A DNA stretch of 64,000 nt from Saprospiraceae bacterium (GTDB lineage Bacteria > Bacteroidota > Bacteroidia > Chitinophagales > Saprospiraceae), in assembly GCA_016716335.1 (NCBI GenBank), contig JADJWN010000008.1, forward strand, positions 168,096-232,095, read 5' to 3'. Shown here in pieces: positions 30,878-41,685 of the stretch (its first letter is position 1; every line of letters starts with the position of its first letter). The notes under the pieces are model-generated. The model was given only the letters and a program-made list of their open reading frames with translations, did no database searches and had not been told where the DNA came from. The position numbers and the translations under genes were made by a program.

Positions 30878-32338
30878 ATGAATCACTCACGCAATTTTTA
30901 CAGTTCTCATATTTATAAAACTTCTTTATTTATCGTACTCGCAGGGGCTGTGTTTGCCTGGATGTGTATGTCCTGCACTTCGGGCAAGGTAAGCAAAAGT
31001 CCGACCGGTTCATTTACATTGCAGCTCACCGTCAGGGGCACCGAAGATCCGGCTTCAATGCTTAAGGTGGTTTATCCGGAATCATCCATAGAGCCTGATA
31101 AAAATGGAACAATTACCGTACAATTATTTACCGGAAAGCCTGCCTTCGCTACCATTGAATTTAATGATGATCAATATGTGATATTCGGCAGTCCGGGAGA
31201 CAGCCTGATTCTGGTGGGTGATGCCGGACATATATTTACAAAGCCGGAATTTACAGGAGATAAATCCAGTGAAAACAATTTTCTTGTTCTGGCAAAGCAA
31301 AAGGAGGTCGAATGGTCTGAATCTTATCAGGATCTGATGACTATGCCGGAGGCTGATTTTCTCAAATCTGTGGAGCAATGGTATCAAACCCAACTCAATG
31401 ATTTCAGGGACTATCAGAAAAGCTTCGGCATATTCTCACAGGATTTTGCAGATCTCTATCTTACTGAACTCAAATACAGGCAGGTGAATCTGAAAATGGA
31501 TTATCCGGCCGAATACGCCTATTTTACAAAGAATGACAGTTTCATGCCCTCTGAAACCTATTACTCCTTTTTTCAGAATCTGAATACAGATGCAGATGAG
31601 AAACTGAGTGCCCCGTCATATCGTGAATTCCTCCCCAAATTTCTGGAATACAAAACCGGCGAATTGATCCGGTCTGATACGGTTTTGAAAAGTGAGGCCC
31701 CGGCTTTGTTGAGTATGAAGAATGTCTCCAGGGTTTTTCAAAATCCTGAGGTTCAGTCTTTTGTTTACTATAGTCTGATGGAAAAATTTTTCGGGCAATC
31801 CTTCAATGATGCTTTTTCGACTTATGATTTTTATCTTGAAAACCAAAAAAATCCGGAATTGAAAGAGCAGATCAGACAGAAATACAAAAGAATGAAACAT
31901 CTCAAACCGGGCAGCAGTATCCCGGATATCACCCTGATGAATGACAAAAATCAGACTGTAGAACTGTCAGGAATGAAAAATAAAGTATTGTATCTTGACA
32001 TATGGGCAAGCTGGTGTGGGCCTTGCAAGCGGGAGTTCCCCTATTTCGAAAAAGTGGTGCAGCATTATAAAGAAAGGAATGAAGTGTTTTTTGCAGGTAT
32101 ATCTCTGGATGATGATAAAGACACCTGGCTGCAGTATATCAGGTCTAAAAATTTGAGCTACCCACAGTTGTTTGAAGAGAAAAACTGGGAAGCATCGTGG
32201 GTGAAGCACTTCAATATTGAATTTATACCCCGGTTTATATTAATTGATAAAAAAGGGAAAATTGCCAATGCGCATGCACCCAGACCCTCCGACCCCAATA
32301 TCTACAAGGAAATAGATCAGTTGCTCACCGAAGAATAA
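30878..32338 (+). CDS. TlpA-like thioredoxin-domain lipoprotein
   Basis: 486 residues. A signal peptide with lipobox MSC (Cys33), a beta-sandwich N-terminal region as in DUF4369/AhpC-TSA lipoproteins of Bacteroidota (45-125), a helical middle (140-335), and a thioredoxin domain (about 345-486) with LDIWASWCGPCKREFP (active cysteines 380 and 383) and cis-Pro region FIPRFILID. It is likely a periplasmic thiol:disulfide oxidoreductase anchored in a membrane. No cytochrome biogenesis genes are adjacent. Confidence 0.85.
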   Translation: MNHSRNFYSSHIYKTSLFIVLAGAVFAWMCMSCTSGKVSKSPTGSFTLQLTVRGTEDPASMLKVVYPESSIEPDKNGTITVQLFTGKPAFATIEFNDDQYVIFGSPGDSLILVGDAGHIFTKPEFTGDKSSENNFLVLAKQKEVEWSESYQDLMTMPEADFLKSVEQWYQTQLNDFRDYQKSFGIFSQDFADLYLTELKYRQVNLKMDYPAEYAYFTKNDSFMPSETYYSFFQNLNTDADEKLSAPSYREFLPKFLEYKTGELIRSDTVLKSEAPALLSMKNVSRVFQNPEVQSFVYYSLMEKFFGQSFNDAFSTYDFYLENQKNPELKEQIRQKYKRMKHLKPGSSIPDITLMNDKNQTVELSGMKNKVLYLDIWASWCGPCKREFPYFEKVVQHYKERNEVFFAGISLDDDKDTWLQYIRSKNLSYPQLFEEKNWEASWVKHFNIEFIPRFILIDKKGKIANAHAPRPSDPNIYKEIDQLLTEE

Positions 32339-32352
32339 ATCCGGGTCCACAT

Positions 32353-32985
32353 TCAGAAATGATCGGATTTTTTAATCAAAGTCAGGATTCTTTTACCATC
32401 AGCGCTTATCCACCGCATGGTGTTTTCTCCGATCCATTCATACCTGCTGCCTCTCTGAGAGATATAAATGTTATAGTCTTCCTTACTTCTTTCGTAATGA
32501 AACCATTCTTTTTCATCGCTTAGTCTTGCTTTGAGTCCATCTCTTGTCTCTGTGATGAATACCTTTCTGTCGATTTCCTTCACATCCCAGGTGCCTTCTA
32601 CCGGTAGTAAAGGTGCTTTGCGGGGAGGTTCGTAGGTGGTATGGTCTGGAATGCCCGGGGGTGTATGGGATTCGATTTTTACAAAGGTGAGTTTTTTGGT
32701 TCCTGGGCGATTTTTGTACACAAGTTTACGTTCGTTGTCGAGAAATATCCGGTTTTTATGACTGTCAATATACACACCTCTGCCCATAGGTTCAAAAAGG
32801 CTGAATCTGTCAGGATGATGAATGCCTTTGATAAGTAGCCCTCGGGTTGAAGTCTCAATCAGTATCAGTTGGTCCTTGTGTTTATTGTACCATACTCCAT
32901 CAGGGGGCAGTTCCATATAGGGTTGAGCTGTCAGAAAAGTATGCAACAGCAACCAGGAAATAAAAATAGATAAGCACTTTTTCAT
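32353..32985 (-). CDS. Secreted protein of unknown function
   Basis: I start at the ATG 32983-32985 (MKKCLSIF, 210 residues), which opens a signal peptide ending at FLTAQ; the longer frame starts at 33012. The mature protein is beta-rich and basic, with repeated GVWYNKHKDQLI / GTWDVKEIDRKVF blocks that hint at two lipocalin-like or beta-sandwich halves, each followed by an aromatic strand. Family not recognised. It is convergent with the TlpA-like gene. Confidence 0.6.
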   Translation of the reverse strand: MKKCLSIFISWLLLHTFLTAQPYMELPPDGVWYNKHKDQLILIETSTRGLLIKGIHHPDRFSLFEPMGRGVYIDSHKNRIFLDNERKLVYKNRPGTKKLTFVKIESHTPPGIPDHTTYEPPRKAPLLPVEGTWDVKEIDRKVFITETRDGLKARLSDEKEWFHYERSKEDYNIYISQRGSRYEWIGENTMRWISADGKRILTLIKKSDHF

Positions 32986-33092
32986 CGAGTGTTTTTTGTA
33001 AATACGGTGCAAGTCCTGAGAATTTTACTAAAAGGCATTTAAAGCTTGGTTAAATACTTGTTAGGAAAATTACTATACTTTCTTTGCCCCGT

Positions 33093-35425
33093 TTACAATA
33101 TCCGGACCGTACCTTTATATAAGATCTCCTCCCCATCCAGATAAAGCACTCTTACTATGTAAGGATAAACTCCGTTAGTCACCCGTTGTCCTTTAAAAGT
33201 ACTGTCCCAGTCCACCGGTTGCACTCCTTTGGGCAGGTCCATACCTGTATAAATTTTGTTGCCCCAACGATCAAAAATCTGCATTTCGGCAATGGAAGCC
33301 ACATCTTTTCCGGCAAAGTAGGTAAGGCGGTCATTGATGCCGTTTTCATCCGGCGTCACAATATTGGCCATTACAAAGCTTCTTGTTTTTTTAACTTTTA
33401 CAGACAGCTGTCTGCTTCGGGTACAAAGGTCCTTTGAGGTTGCAGTTACCGTATAACTTATATCAGAGACAGGATTTGCCCTGACGCTGGTGCAATCGTC
33501 ACAATCCAGTGCCGTGGCGGGAGCCCAATGTACCGAAGTTACCCCGTTCTTGATAAGCATATTCAGGGTAATGATATCGCCCAGGTCTATCATAGCACTG
33601 TCGGGTTGTAATGAAAATTCAGGTATTTCTGCCCCCATCAAGTGTATGGTGTCTTCCCGGGTGCATCCGTTGCTGTCTGTTATTCCGATGAGATAGTTTC
33701 CGGAAGTCAGATTTTTAAATTCGAATGGCACTCTAGTCACCTGATGATTGAATACGACAGTGTAAGGACTTACACCACCTGTTGATTGCTTCAGATGTAT
33801 CGCACCGGTTGCCGGACCGGAACAATCAGGTACACGGTATCCACACTTAAGCTGAGTGGTGGAGGTTGGGTCAATTTGATAGTGCTGTCCAGGACACAAT
33901 TGTGGAGATCTGTAATGCTCAATCTGTAGTTGCCGGCTGTCAGTTGTTGTACCTGCATTGGATTCGAAGCGGTGAAAGGCCAGACAATACGGTAAGGAGC
34001 TGTGCCACCCTGCGGACTGAGTGATATCCGGCCGTCATTGCCACCGAAACACCGAATGGCAAACCCATTATTTTCAGAGATTTGAGTACCGGATAACAAA
34101 GCTTTGGGTTGAGGGACATACACATGCACCTCAGTTTTATTTTCATAATTGTCTTCAATCCTGATGTTGTAATGACCTTCATCCAGTCCCGTGATTACTA
34201 TCTCTGAATCCAGCGTTGTCACAATGCCTGAGGATAAAAAGCTGGGATTTTCGGTTTTAGTCACAGAGTACTTCAGGGGAGGGGTGGCCTGTTTAATCCT
34301 CAGGTTGATGCTGCCGTCATCCAGATAGCTGCATGTGGCAGGCTTGATATCTGAGTCTGTCAGTATATTGCATTGAATGACTGTAAGACTGAACAGCAGC
34401 TGCAATTGACACCCCTCAAGGGTGGTTATCAGTGTTTGATAATTTCCTGTCTGTGTGAAAATATCGTTTCCTAATTTTAGAGTGTCACCGGCACAGATAT
34501 TGTATGTAGCCGTGGCCGTTACAATTTCAGCAATATGCAGATCGAGCTTTATCAGACTGTCACACATACCCGGATTCTGCTTTCTGTACGTATAAATGCC
34601 TGATTCACAATATTTCTCCCCATAAAAGTGATAGCATTGGCCAAAACAAAGGTCTGAGGTAATCACTTTTACCGGCAACTCCGATACTTCCACAGTGCGG
34701 CAGTTCACAGGGGCTGAGTTACATACATTGTAAGCATGAAGGCAGATTTCATAGGTGCCGGCCTTTGTAAATTTTTGTCTTGTTTCTCTGCCCCGATCCT
34801 TGAATACACCATCAATGTACCAGTCGTAAAATGTGGCACCTGTCAACCCCGTTGTACTAAACTCCACCAATTCGTCCACACAGATAACTGGCGGGAGCTC
34901 CATTGGTGCAGCTACACTCAAAGGTGCAACCAGAGTACTGCCGCTTAATACACGGATTGAATAATCACACACATCATCTCCGCTACCATCCATCACCACG
35001 TAATAGTACTGGCCGACAGTCAGGGGTACAGTATTGGTAAAAATCCTCCTTTGGTTGGGTCTTACATCCGTATCACATTCGCTGACTCTGCGGAAAGTAA
35101 CACAGTCGTGACTTTCATACAGTCCTATCTCCAGACCGCTGTTTCGGGTGCAATTGGTCACATGTACCTCAATAGACAGATTGGTACTGCCGGCTATGAA
35201 TCCTATCCATTGCATATGGTGTACGAAGGAGGTGCAGAAGCCCGGTGGTGCCTGCCCGGTGACATTACTGTTATTTCTTCCCTGAAATCCATTGATATCG
35301 CAGATGATACAGGCTTGACTGCAAAAAGACGTCATGGCAGCAGGTGGGGTACATATAGCCGGCTGGCCTGCAAGGTTCATTTGCAGCAGGTTCATCATCC
35401 AGATTACAAATATGAATCGTATCAC
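33093..35425 (-). CDS. Secreted SprB-repeat protein with CHU_C tail (frame broken)
   Basis: Two frames form one protein of about 777 residues. A signal peptide ends at LAGQ. A cysteine-rich N-terminal beta-sandwich (about 22-175; VGQYYYVVMDGSGDDVCDYSI) is followed by a PKD-like domain and SprB-type repeats (GGNDGRISLSPQGGTAPYRI; GAIHLKQSTGGVSPYTVVF), then the CHU_C domain (MANIVTPDENGINDRL, QIFDRWGNKIY, GVYPYIVRVLYLDG). One base is missing at about 33829-33832. It is likely exported by type IX secretion and surface bound, a smaller relative of the 23.3-28.8 kb protein. Confidence 0.8.
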
Positions 35426-35725
35426 TCTGTGAGGTCTTCCTGTTATTCAGAGTAAAAGTAAGCAATTTTGTACTTTAGAGCGGTTAAATAGGGAAACAAC
35501 ACCCCTGAAATAAAAAAACCCTTCTGTATGCAACAAAAGGGATTTCTGTTTTCGGAATGAGATATTAGTAATATAACAAATATGATGCCAGAAATTCCAT
35601 TCCTGATTAAAAGCGGAATCCGGGTATGGAAAAAGGTAAAAATTCCATTGAGTTTGGAATAACTTTCCTGATGCTCATGAGTTTTATTAAGTTTACGCTT
35701 CCAAAAACCGTAAAATCCAAAGCAG
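35426..35725. other. Intergenic region between divergent genes
   Basis: This 300-nt spacer has a weak hairpin around 35508-35542 (CCCTT ... AAGGG). No -7 box or RNA gene is recognised. A minus-strand frame spanning 35443-35757 crosses into the next gene and looks spurious. Confidence 0.35.
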
Positions 35726-36730
35726 ATGAATAAATTGTCCAATACACTAATCGTCATAGTCGGTTTAATCCTTCTGGCTTATGTTGCTGGTCCCAGAGTA
35801 AAATATGACGAGCCGGTGTTTTTTGATGTGGAGGAAATAGAGGAAGACACAGATCCTGATGCATGGCTCAAATCCAGAGAAGCCTCAGTTGTGGACCTGA
35901 AACCCGACAACGAAGCCCGTATTGTATGGTGGGACGACAGTCTGAAATCCCAAACAGAGTATGTTGTGGTATATTTCCATGGCTTTTCAGCCAGCCAGGA
36001 GGAAGGGAATCCCGTACACCGGGATTTTGCCCGCAGGTATGGCGCCAACCTGTTGCTTACCCGTCTGGAGGATCACGGCAGGTCCGATAAAAACAGCTTT
36101 ATGACTCTGACTCCGGATAATTATCTGCAATCTGCAGAAGAGGCTCTCGGACTTGCTAAAAAATTGGGGGATAAGGTTATAGTAATGGCAAGTTCAACCG
36201 GGGCAACTCTGGCCACCATACTTGCATCGCAGGGAGCTGATATTCACGCATTGATACTGTATTCACCCAATATTGATCTTGAAAACAAAACTTCCAACAT
36301 TGCGGTATATCCATGGGGAAAGCAGGTGGCACAGCTGGTATTGGGAGGCAGTTATTACAAAGTAAAATATACACCGGAAGCTTCAAAATACTGGAATGAA
36401 ATCTATCATATGAATGGCATATTTGTCGTCAAATCTCTCATCCGGACATTTATGAAAAGAGAGTCCTTTGAAGGAATCTCAATCCCTGTTTTTGCCGGCT
36501 ACTATTATAAAAATGACCAGGAATGTGACAAAGTGATTTCGATACGCAGGATCAGGGAGTTTTTTGAACAGATTTCAACGCCGGAGGATGAGAAGAGACT
36601 GGTAGCTTTTGACACACCGGGCAATCATGTCATGACCTCTCCTATCATGTCCAAAGATGTGGAGACTGTAAAGCTTGCTACCTACGATTTTGCTGAGAAT
36701 GTTTTACAAATGATTCCTGTTGAAGAATAA
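35726..36730 (+). CDS. Membrane-anchored alpha/beta hydrolase
   Basis: 334 residues with one N-terminal membrane segment (about 7-23) and a hydrolase body. The oxyanion strand is VVVYFHGFSASQEE, the nucleophile elbow is MASSTGAT (A-S-S-T-G, an unusual form of GxSxG), and the late TPGNHVMTSP supplies the His. A serine-aminopeptidase/monoacylglycerol-lipase-like fold is likely; substrate unknown. The GH20 gene starts 5 nt after its stop, so the two are cotranscribed and may act on the same glycan or lipid. Confidence 0.75.
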   Translation: MNKLSNTLIVIVGLILLAYVAGPRVKYDEPVFFDVEEIEEDTDPDAWLKSREASVVDLKPDNEARIVWWDDSLKSQTEYVVVYFHGFSASQEEGNPVHRDFARRYGANLLLTRLEDHGRSDKNSFMTLTPDNYLQSAEEALGLAKKLGDKVIVMASSTGATLATILASQGADIHALILYSPNIDLENKTSNIAVYPWGKQVAQLVLGGSYYKVKYTPEASKYWNEIYHMNGIFVVKSLIRTFMKRESFEGISIPVFAGYYYKNDQECDKVISIRRIREFFEQISTPEDEKRLVAFDTPGNHVMTSPIMSKDVETVKLATYDFAENVLQMIPVEE

Positions 36731-36735
36731 AGTCT

Positions 36736-38985
36736 ATGCATTACTTTTATTTGGTCTTCTTTGCTTTCTTTTTTCAATCCTGCAGGGAAAATTCCGACAT
36801 ATCAGGTCCCCGTCACCCACATGGTATCATTCCTGCCCCTGCTTTTTTTCAACCTTCGGGTGAAGAAAAATCGAACATCCGGCAACTGAAAATCTGTCTG
36901 CCCGAAAATTTTGGCCCGACCGGATATCTGCAACAATTGTCCAAAGCCGTAGCGCAGCTCACCTGGACAGCTGACTGCAGCAGCTCCAATGTAATATTAG
37001 TCCATGAAGACAGCCTGCTTTCAGAATCTTACCGTCTGGCCGTTGAGAAAGACAGCGTCCGGATCAGCTATGCCGATGATCGTGGCTTGCAATATGCACT
37101 GACCAGTCTTATACAAATGGCAGAATTCGGAGATTTTCCTCTTAGAATGTGTACCATACAGGACAGGCCTTCATTCAGTTACAGAGGTATGCATCTTGAT
37201 GTAGCCAGGCATTTTTTTTCTGTTGAAGATGTGAAGAAGTATCTGGATTTTATGGCCTTTTATAAGTTCAATCATTTTCACTGGCATCTCACGGACGATC
37301 AGGGATGGAGAATAGAGATCAAAAAGTACCCCAAACTGACGGAAACGGGTGCCTGGCGGAAAGAAACACTGGTGGGGCACTACAATGATGAACCGGTCAG
37401 GTATGATGGTCAGAAATACGGAGGATTTTACACTCAGGGTGAAATCAGGGAAATAGTAAAATATGCCGCAGACAGGAATATCACAGTAGTGCCGGAGATA
37501 GAAATGCCGGGACATGCATTGGCAGCCCTGGCATCATATCCTGAACTCGGGTGCAGCGGAGGACCCTACGAGGTGGCCACTACCTGGGGAGTTTTCACGG
37601 ATGTATTTTGTCCGACAGAGGCGACTTTCACCTTTCTGGAAGGGGTGATTGATGAAGTGGTGACTTTGTTTCCCGGCAAATATATCCATATCGGTGGTGA
37701 TGAGTGTCCGAAAGAATCCTGGAAGAAAAGTGCATTTTGTCAGCAGCTGATCAAAAGTAGGGGATTGAAAGATGTATATGCTTTGCAGAGCTATTTCATC
37801 ACCCGTATGGAAAAATATATCAATACCAAAGGGCGGCAGATCATAGGTTGGGATGAAATACTGGAAGGAGGATTGGCACCCAATGCCACTGTCATGTCCT
37901 GGAGAGGTAACGAAGGCGGGATAGAAGCTGCCATGACAGGACATGAGGCTATCATGACCCCGGGCAGTCATTGTTATTTTGACCATTATCAGTCGGAGGG
38001 TCCGGAAGAGCCTCTGGCTATCGGTGGATTTACTTCCCTGGAGAAAGTCTATGGCTGGAATCCTGTACCCGAGTCACTAAATGCAGAGCAACGAAATTTT
38101 ATAATCGGAGGTCAGGCAAATGTATGGACGGAATACATCCGAACATATGACCGGGTAGAATATATGGCTTATGCAAGAGCTATGGCAATGTCTGAGGTAC
38201 TCTGGGGTACCAACAGCAACTATCAGGATTTTCTGGATAGATTTGATATTCATCATCTGTATTGGCAAAAGACCGGTGCCAATGTAGCCTATCACCTTCT
38301 GGATCTCAAACCACAATTTTTGTCCGGAGATGGTAAAGGGGTCAGAGTGAAATTTACAGCACCCGAGGGTACAGTGATTAATTATGTCATCAACGGACAG
38401 GAAGAAAAAAAGGCAAAACCCGGCGAAGAGATAGTCATTGATAGATCCGTCAATTATACTTTTCAGGCAAAACGTGGAGAAAGGACGGGAAGAAAAATCA
38501 GTTTCAATTTTGATCTGCACCTGGGTACCCAGGCCATCATTCAGATAGATCCTCCGCCATCCTCTAAATATTTCGGAAATGGTCCGGCAAGTCTTGTCAA
38601 TGGTGTCAATGGCCGCAATGACAGCTATTCAGGAGTCGAGTGGCTGGGGTTTGAAGGCACGGATGCAGTCATCACTCTGGATTTTCAGAAGAATGTAACC
38701 CTGAATCAGGTATTGCTCCGCTTTTTTAAGGCGGAGGGTCAATGGATTTATTTACCTCCATTGATAGAATTATACACTTCACCGGATGGTGTCAGTTTTT
38801 CAAAATATACTTCTATCAGCAACATCGGTGCCTACGAAAAAATCGGTGATATACTCTTCAATCTGGGGGGAGCCAATACCCGTTTTCTGAAAATTCATGC
38901 CCATAATTATGGGGTCATACCCGATGGCAGACAAGGGGCGGGACACAGAGCCTGGTTGTTTATAGATGAGATTGCAGTGAGGTAA
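36736..38985 (+). CDS. GH20 beta-N-acetylhexosaminidase lipoprotein
   Basis: 749 residues. Lipobox-like FFFQSC (Cys16), a GH20b N-terminal domain (about 30-140), the GH20 TIM barrel (about 145-490) with HWHLTDDQGWR, VVPEIEMPGH and HIGGDECPKESW (catalytic Asp322-Glu323), then a Fn3/CHB-like linker and a C-terminal discoidin-like beta-sandwich (about 620-749). It removes terminal GlcNAc or GalNAc from chitooligosaccharides, peptidoglycan or glycoprotein glycans using the substrate acetamido group. It is likely anchored on the outer membrane. Confidence 0.9.
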   Translation: MHYFYLVFFAFFFQSCRENSDISGPRHPHGIIPAPAFFQPSGEEKSNIRQLKICLPENFGPTGYLQQLSKAVAQLTWTADCSSSNVILVHEDSLLSESYRLAVEKDSVRISYADDRGLQYALTSLIQMAEFGDFPLRMCTIQDRPSFSYRGMHLDVARHFFSVEDVKKYLDFMAFYKFNHFHWHLTDDQGWRIEIKKYPKLTETGAWRKETLVGHYNDEPVRYDGQKYGGFYTQGEIREIVKYAADRNITVVPEIEMPGHALAALASYPELGCSGGPYEVATTWGVFTDVFCPTEATFTFLEGVIDEVVTLFPGKYIHIGGDECPKESWKKSAFCQQLIKSRGLKDVYALQSYFITRMEKYINTKGRQIIGWDEILEGGLAPNATVMSWRGNEGGIEAAMTGHEAIMTPGSHCYFDHYQSEGPEEPLAIGGFTSLEKVYGWNPVPESLNAEQRNFIIGGQANVWTEYIRTYDRVEYMAYARAMAMSEVLWGTNSNYQDFLDRFDIHHLYWQKTGANVAYHLLDLKPQFLSGDGKGVRVKFTAPEGTVINYVINGQEEKKAKPGEEIVIDRSVNYTFQAKRGERTGRKISFNFDLHLGTQAIIQIDPPPSSKYFGNGPASLVNGVNGRNDSYSGVEWLGFEGTDAVITLDFQKNVTLNQVLLRFFKAEGQWIYLPPLIELYTSPDGVSFSKYTSISNIGAYEKIGDILFNLGGANTRFLKIHAHNYGVIPDGRQGAGHRAWLFIDEIAVR

Positions 38986-39083
38986 TGGTGCTTATTACAA
39001 TCCGGATGTTTAAAAAATAATTGTCTGCATTGACAACACCTGTAGTAAACCTCTGTTTTTGAACCAAAATAAAGTCCAGCAAA

Positions 39084-40124
39084 ATGGAATACAGAAAATT
39101 AGGTAATACCGGACTGGAAGTCAGCGCTATCTGTCTTGGTACAATGACTTTTGGCGAGCAGAACACAGAATCAGAAGGTCATGAACAGATGTCGATGGCC
39201 TTTGACAGAGGTGTAAACTTTATAGACACTGCAGAAATGTATTCGGTGCCCGGCAGAAAAGAAACTCAGGGCTCCACAGAGAGAATTGTGGGTAGCTGGC
39301 TCAAAAAAACAGGTTTGAGAAATCAGGTCATTCTGGCCACAAAAGTCACGGGGCCGTCACCCAATTTCGGATACATCAGCCCTGATCTGGGATTCAGCAG
39401 GAAGCGTATTCTGGATGCCATAGACAAAAGTCTGGCAAGATTGCAGACGGATTATGTGGATCTGTACCAATTGCACTGGCCTGAACGCAAGACCAACTGT
39501 TTTGGCATCCTGGGCTACGACCACAGTATGGATAACGGCTGGAAGGATAATTTTGAAGAGACGCTGCAAACCCTGGACGATTTGCTTAAAACAGGAAAAA
39601 TACGTCATTGGGGATTGTCCAATGAAACACCCTGGGGAGTGATGCGGTGCAGCATGATTGCGAAGGAAAAGGGTTATCCCGGCTTACAAAGTATTCAGAA
39701 CCCCTACAATCTTTTAAACAGGACCTATGAAATCGGTCTGGCAGAAATAAGTATCCGGGAGAATAAAGGACTGCTTGCTTACTCGCCGCTGGCTTTCGGT
39801 CTTTTGTCCGGAAAGTTTCACAGAGGTGCAGACACCCCGGGTGATCGTATCAATAAATTCCGGCAAATGGCCCGGTACAACGGTGCTCTCAGTTATCAGG
39901 CTACCGGAGAATATATCAAAATAGCAGAGCAGGCAGGATTGTCTATGGCACACATGGCCCTGTCTTTTGTGTTGAGCCGTCCTTTTGTCACATCAGCAAT
40001 CATCGGTGCCACCAATACTGACCAACTGAAAGAGAATCTGGAGAGTATCTCCGTAAAACTGGAGGATGATGTGGTCAGGGCTATCAACGAAGTACACAAA
40101 ACCATTCCGAACCCTGCACCCTGA
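39084..40124 (+). CDS. Aldo/keto reductase (Tas-like)
   Basis: 346 residues, TIM-barrel AKR. MEYRKLGNTGLEVSAICLG opens the barrel. The catalytic set is Asp in FIDTAEMYS, the Tyr of the same motif, Lys in ILATKV and His in LYQLHWPER. The loop RKTNCFGILGY and the sequence GSTERIVGSWL are like E. coli Tas. It reduces carbonyls with NADPH; physiological substrate unknown. A stand-alone gene between GH20 and the sigma factor. Confidence 0.85.
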   Translation: MEYRKLGNTGLEVSAICLGTMTFGEQNTESEGHEQMSMAFDRGVNFIDTAEMYSVPGRKETQGSTERIVGSWLKKTGLRNQVILATKVTGPSPNFGYISPDLGFSRKRILDAIDKSLARLQTDYVDLYQLHWPERKTNCFGILGYDHSMDNGWKDNFEETLQTLDDLLKTGKIRHWGLSNETPWGVMRCSMIAKEKGYPGLQSIQNPYNLLNRTYEIGLAEISIRENKGLLAYSPLAFGLLSGKFHRGADTPGDRINKFRQMARYNGALSYQATGEYIKIAEQAGLSMAHMALSFVLSRPFVTSAIIGATNTDQLKENLESISVKLEDDVVRAINEVHKTIPNPAP

Positions 40125-40216
40125 CGGAAAAGCAACGATTTGCAGCTTACACAATATCGGGGATGTTAAAAATTGCTATTTTGCGAGGCATTTGCACAAT
40201 TTTATAAATTTATCCC

Positions 40217-40720
40217 GTGTCTCCCGGAGAATTCAAGCAATTGTTTGACGACTGCTATCGCCCTTTATGTCACTTTGCAAATGGTCTGGTCAATGATCCG
40301 GACATTGCAGAAGATGTAGTGCAGGAGGTTTTTATTCAACTATGGAAAAAAGATTTGCAGGTCAACGAACATCTGAACATCAAATCCCTGCTTTTCACCG
40401 CTGTGCGCAATAAATCACTGGATTACCTGAGACAAAGGAATGTACAGCAAAAACACTATGAAAACATCCGCTGGATTACCCCCTCAGAGGAGCAGTATGT
40501 GAGCCGTGAAGAGGTGGATAAATTTATGTTAATTGATAAAATTTATATATCTATACGACAATTACCGCCTAAATGTGGTGAAGTTTTTACATTGTGTAAA
40601 GTGAATGGCCTATCTTACGCCCAGATTTCAGAACAGCTGAATATTTCTGTAAAAACGGTCGAAAATCACATGCAGAAAGCGTTCAGATTGTTGAGACAGA
40701 TACTGGCTGATTCTGAATAA
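40217..40720 (+). CDS. ECF RNA polymerase sigma factor
   Basis: 167 residues, GTG start at 40217. Region 2 with FKQLFDDCYRPLCHFANGL and DIAEDVVQEVFIQLW, region 4 with LPPKCGEVFTLCKVNGLSYAQISEQLNISVKTVENHM as the helix-turn-helix. It belongs to the Bacteroidota FecI-like ECF group. An anti-sigma gene follows after 17 nt, so the pair should respond to an outer-membrane signal, but no TonB receptor follows as is usual. Confidence 0.9.
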   Translation: MSPGEFKQLFDDCYRPLCHFANGLVNDPDIAEDVVQEVFIQLWKKDLQVNEHLNIKSLLFTAVRNKSLDYLRQRNVQQKHYENIRWITPSEEQYVSREEVDKFMLIDKIYISIRQLPPKCGEVFTLCKVNGLSYAQISEQLNISVKTVENHMQKAFRLLRQILADSE

Positions 40721-40737
40721 ACCATGAATAAATAATA

Positions 40738-41685
40738 ATGCATATCATCAGATTCATCAAAGGAATATTTCAAAACCGAAGTCAACAGGAAGAGCAATCT
40801 GCGCTCAGAGATTGGTACAATGACTCTCAGGCTACCATGAAGGCATTGAGCGCCATGCATGACCCGGAGATTTTGTCCGATCAGCTCAAAGGCTACGATG
40901 CCTATGATCCCGACAAAGCCTGGCAGAAAGTACAATCCGCCACTGCCGATGTGGGTCACGTAAAGTCTTTGAAAAACAGGTACTATGTGGGTGCCGCAGC
41001 TGCATTGCTCATTATTTTGGCAGTGTCCATAATGTTCAGAAATACGGTTTCTGAATCTCCTTTTAATGCGCAGAGCTACACAGCACAGCATCGTACAGAA
41101 AAATACATATTTGCCGATGGGTCTGAAATCATTCTGGATAAAGGCTCCGAGGCCAATGAAGTGGCTTACAGAGTGATAGAGCTGAAAGGCAGAGCTTATT
41201 TTACAGTGACCAAAGATCCGGATCATCCTTTCAAAGTAAATACAGCCTTTGGCCGGATTGAGGTGCTGGGTACACAATTCAGCCTGAGTACCGATGCCTT
41301 ACACACCGAAATTATGGTGTCTGAAGGCAAGGTGAAATTCACGGATTTGAAAGGAAAGGTTTTTATCCTTGAGCGTGATCACTTTTTGACTTCAGATGCT
41401 GATAATACCCTTAAAACCACACTGAACAACGCCTATTACCTGAGCTGGAAAGACCAGTCCCTGAGACTCAGGAATGCCAGCCTTGCCGAAGCTGCAGATG
41501 GTCTGTCCCAGTATTTCAGAACCACGGTTGCTCTATCGCCTCAGCTACAGAATGTACAATGTATTATCAATACCACTTTCACTACAGAGCAACTTGAAGA
41601 AGCACTTCAGGAACTCAGGCTTATCATTGGCCTCGAATATGAGATCAGAAACAATGAAGTCGTCATCACAAAGGTTAAATGCTGA
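40738..41685 (+). CDS. FecR-family anti-sigma factor
   Basis: 315 residues. A short cytoplasmic sigma-binding domain (1-80), one membrane helix (about 82-100), a FecR beta domain (about 118-220; EKYIFADGSEIILDKGSE, GRAYFTV, GRIEVLGTQFSLS) and a C-terminal DUF4974/STN-like domain (about 235-315). It holds the upstream sigma factor until a signal arrives from an outer-membrane partner, here not encoded next to it. Confidence 0.9.
   Translation: MHIIRFIKGIFQNRSQQEEQSALRDWYNDSQATMKALSAMHDPEILSDQLKGYDAYDPDKAWQKVQSATADVGHVKSLKNRYYVGAAAALLIILAVSIMFRNTVSESPFNAQSYTAQHRTEKYIFADGSEIILDKGSEANEVAYRVIELKGRAYFTVTKDPDHPFKVNTAFGRIEVLGTQFSLSTDALHTEIMVSEGKVKFTDLKGKVFILERDHFLTSDADNTLKTTLNNAYYLSWKDQSLRLRNASLAEAADGLSQYFRTTVALSPQLQNVQCIINTTFTTEQLEEALQELRLIIGLEYEIRNNEVVITKVKC

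Noticed and set aside
35443..35757. 104-residue minus-strand ORF
   Set aside because: Overlaps the start of the alpha/beta-hydrolase gene on the other strand and shows no protein features.
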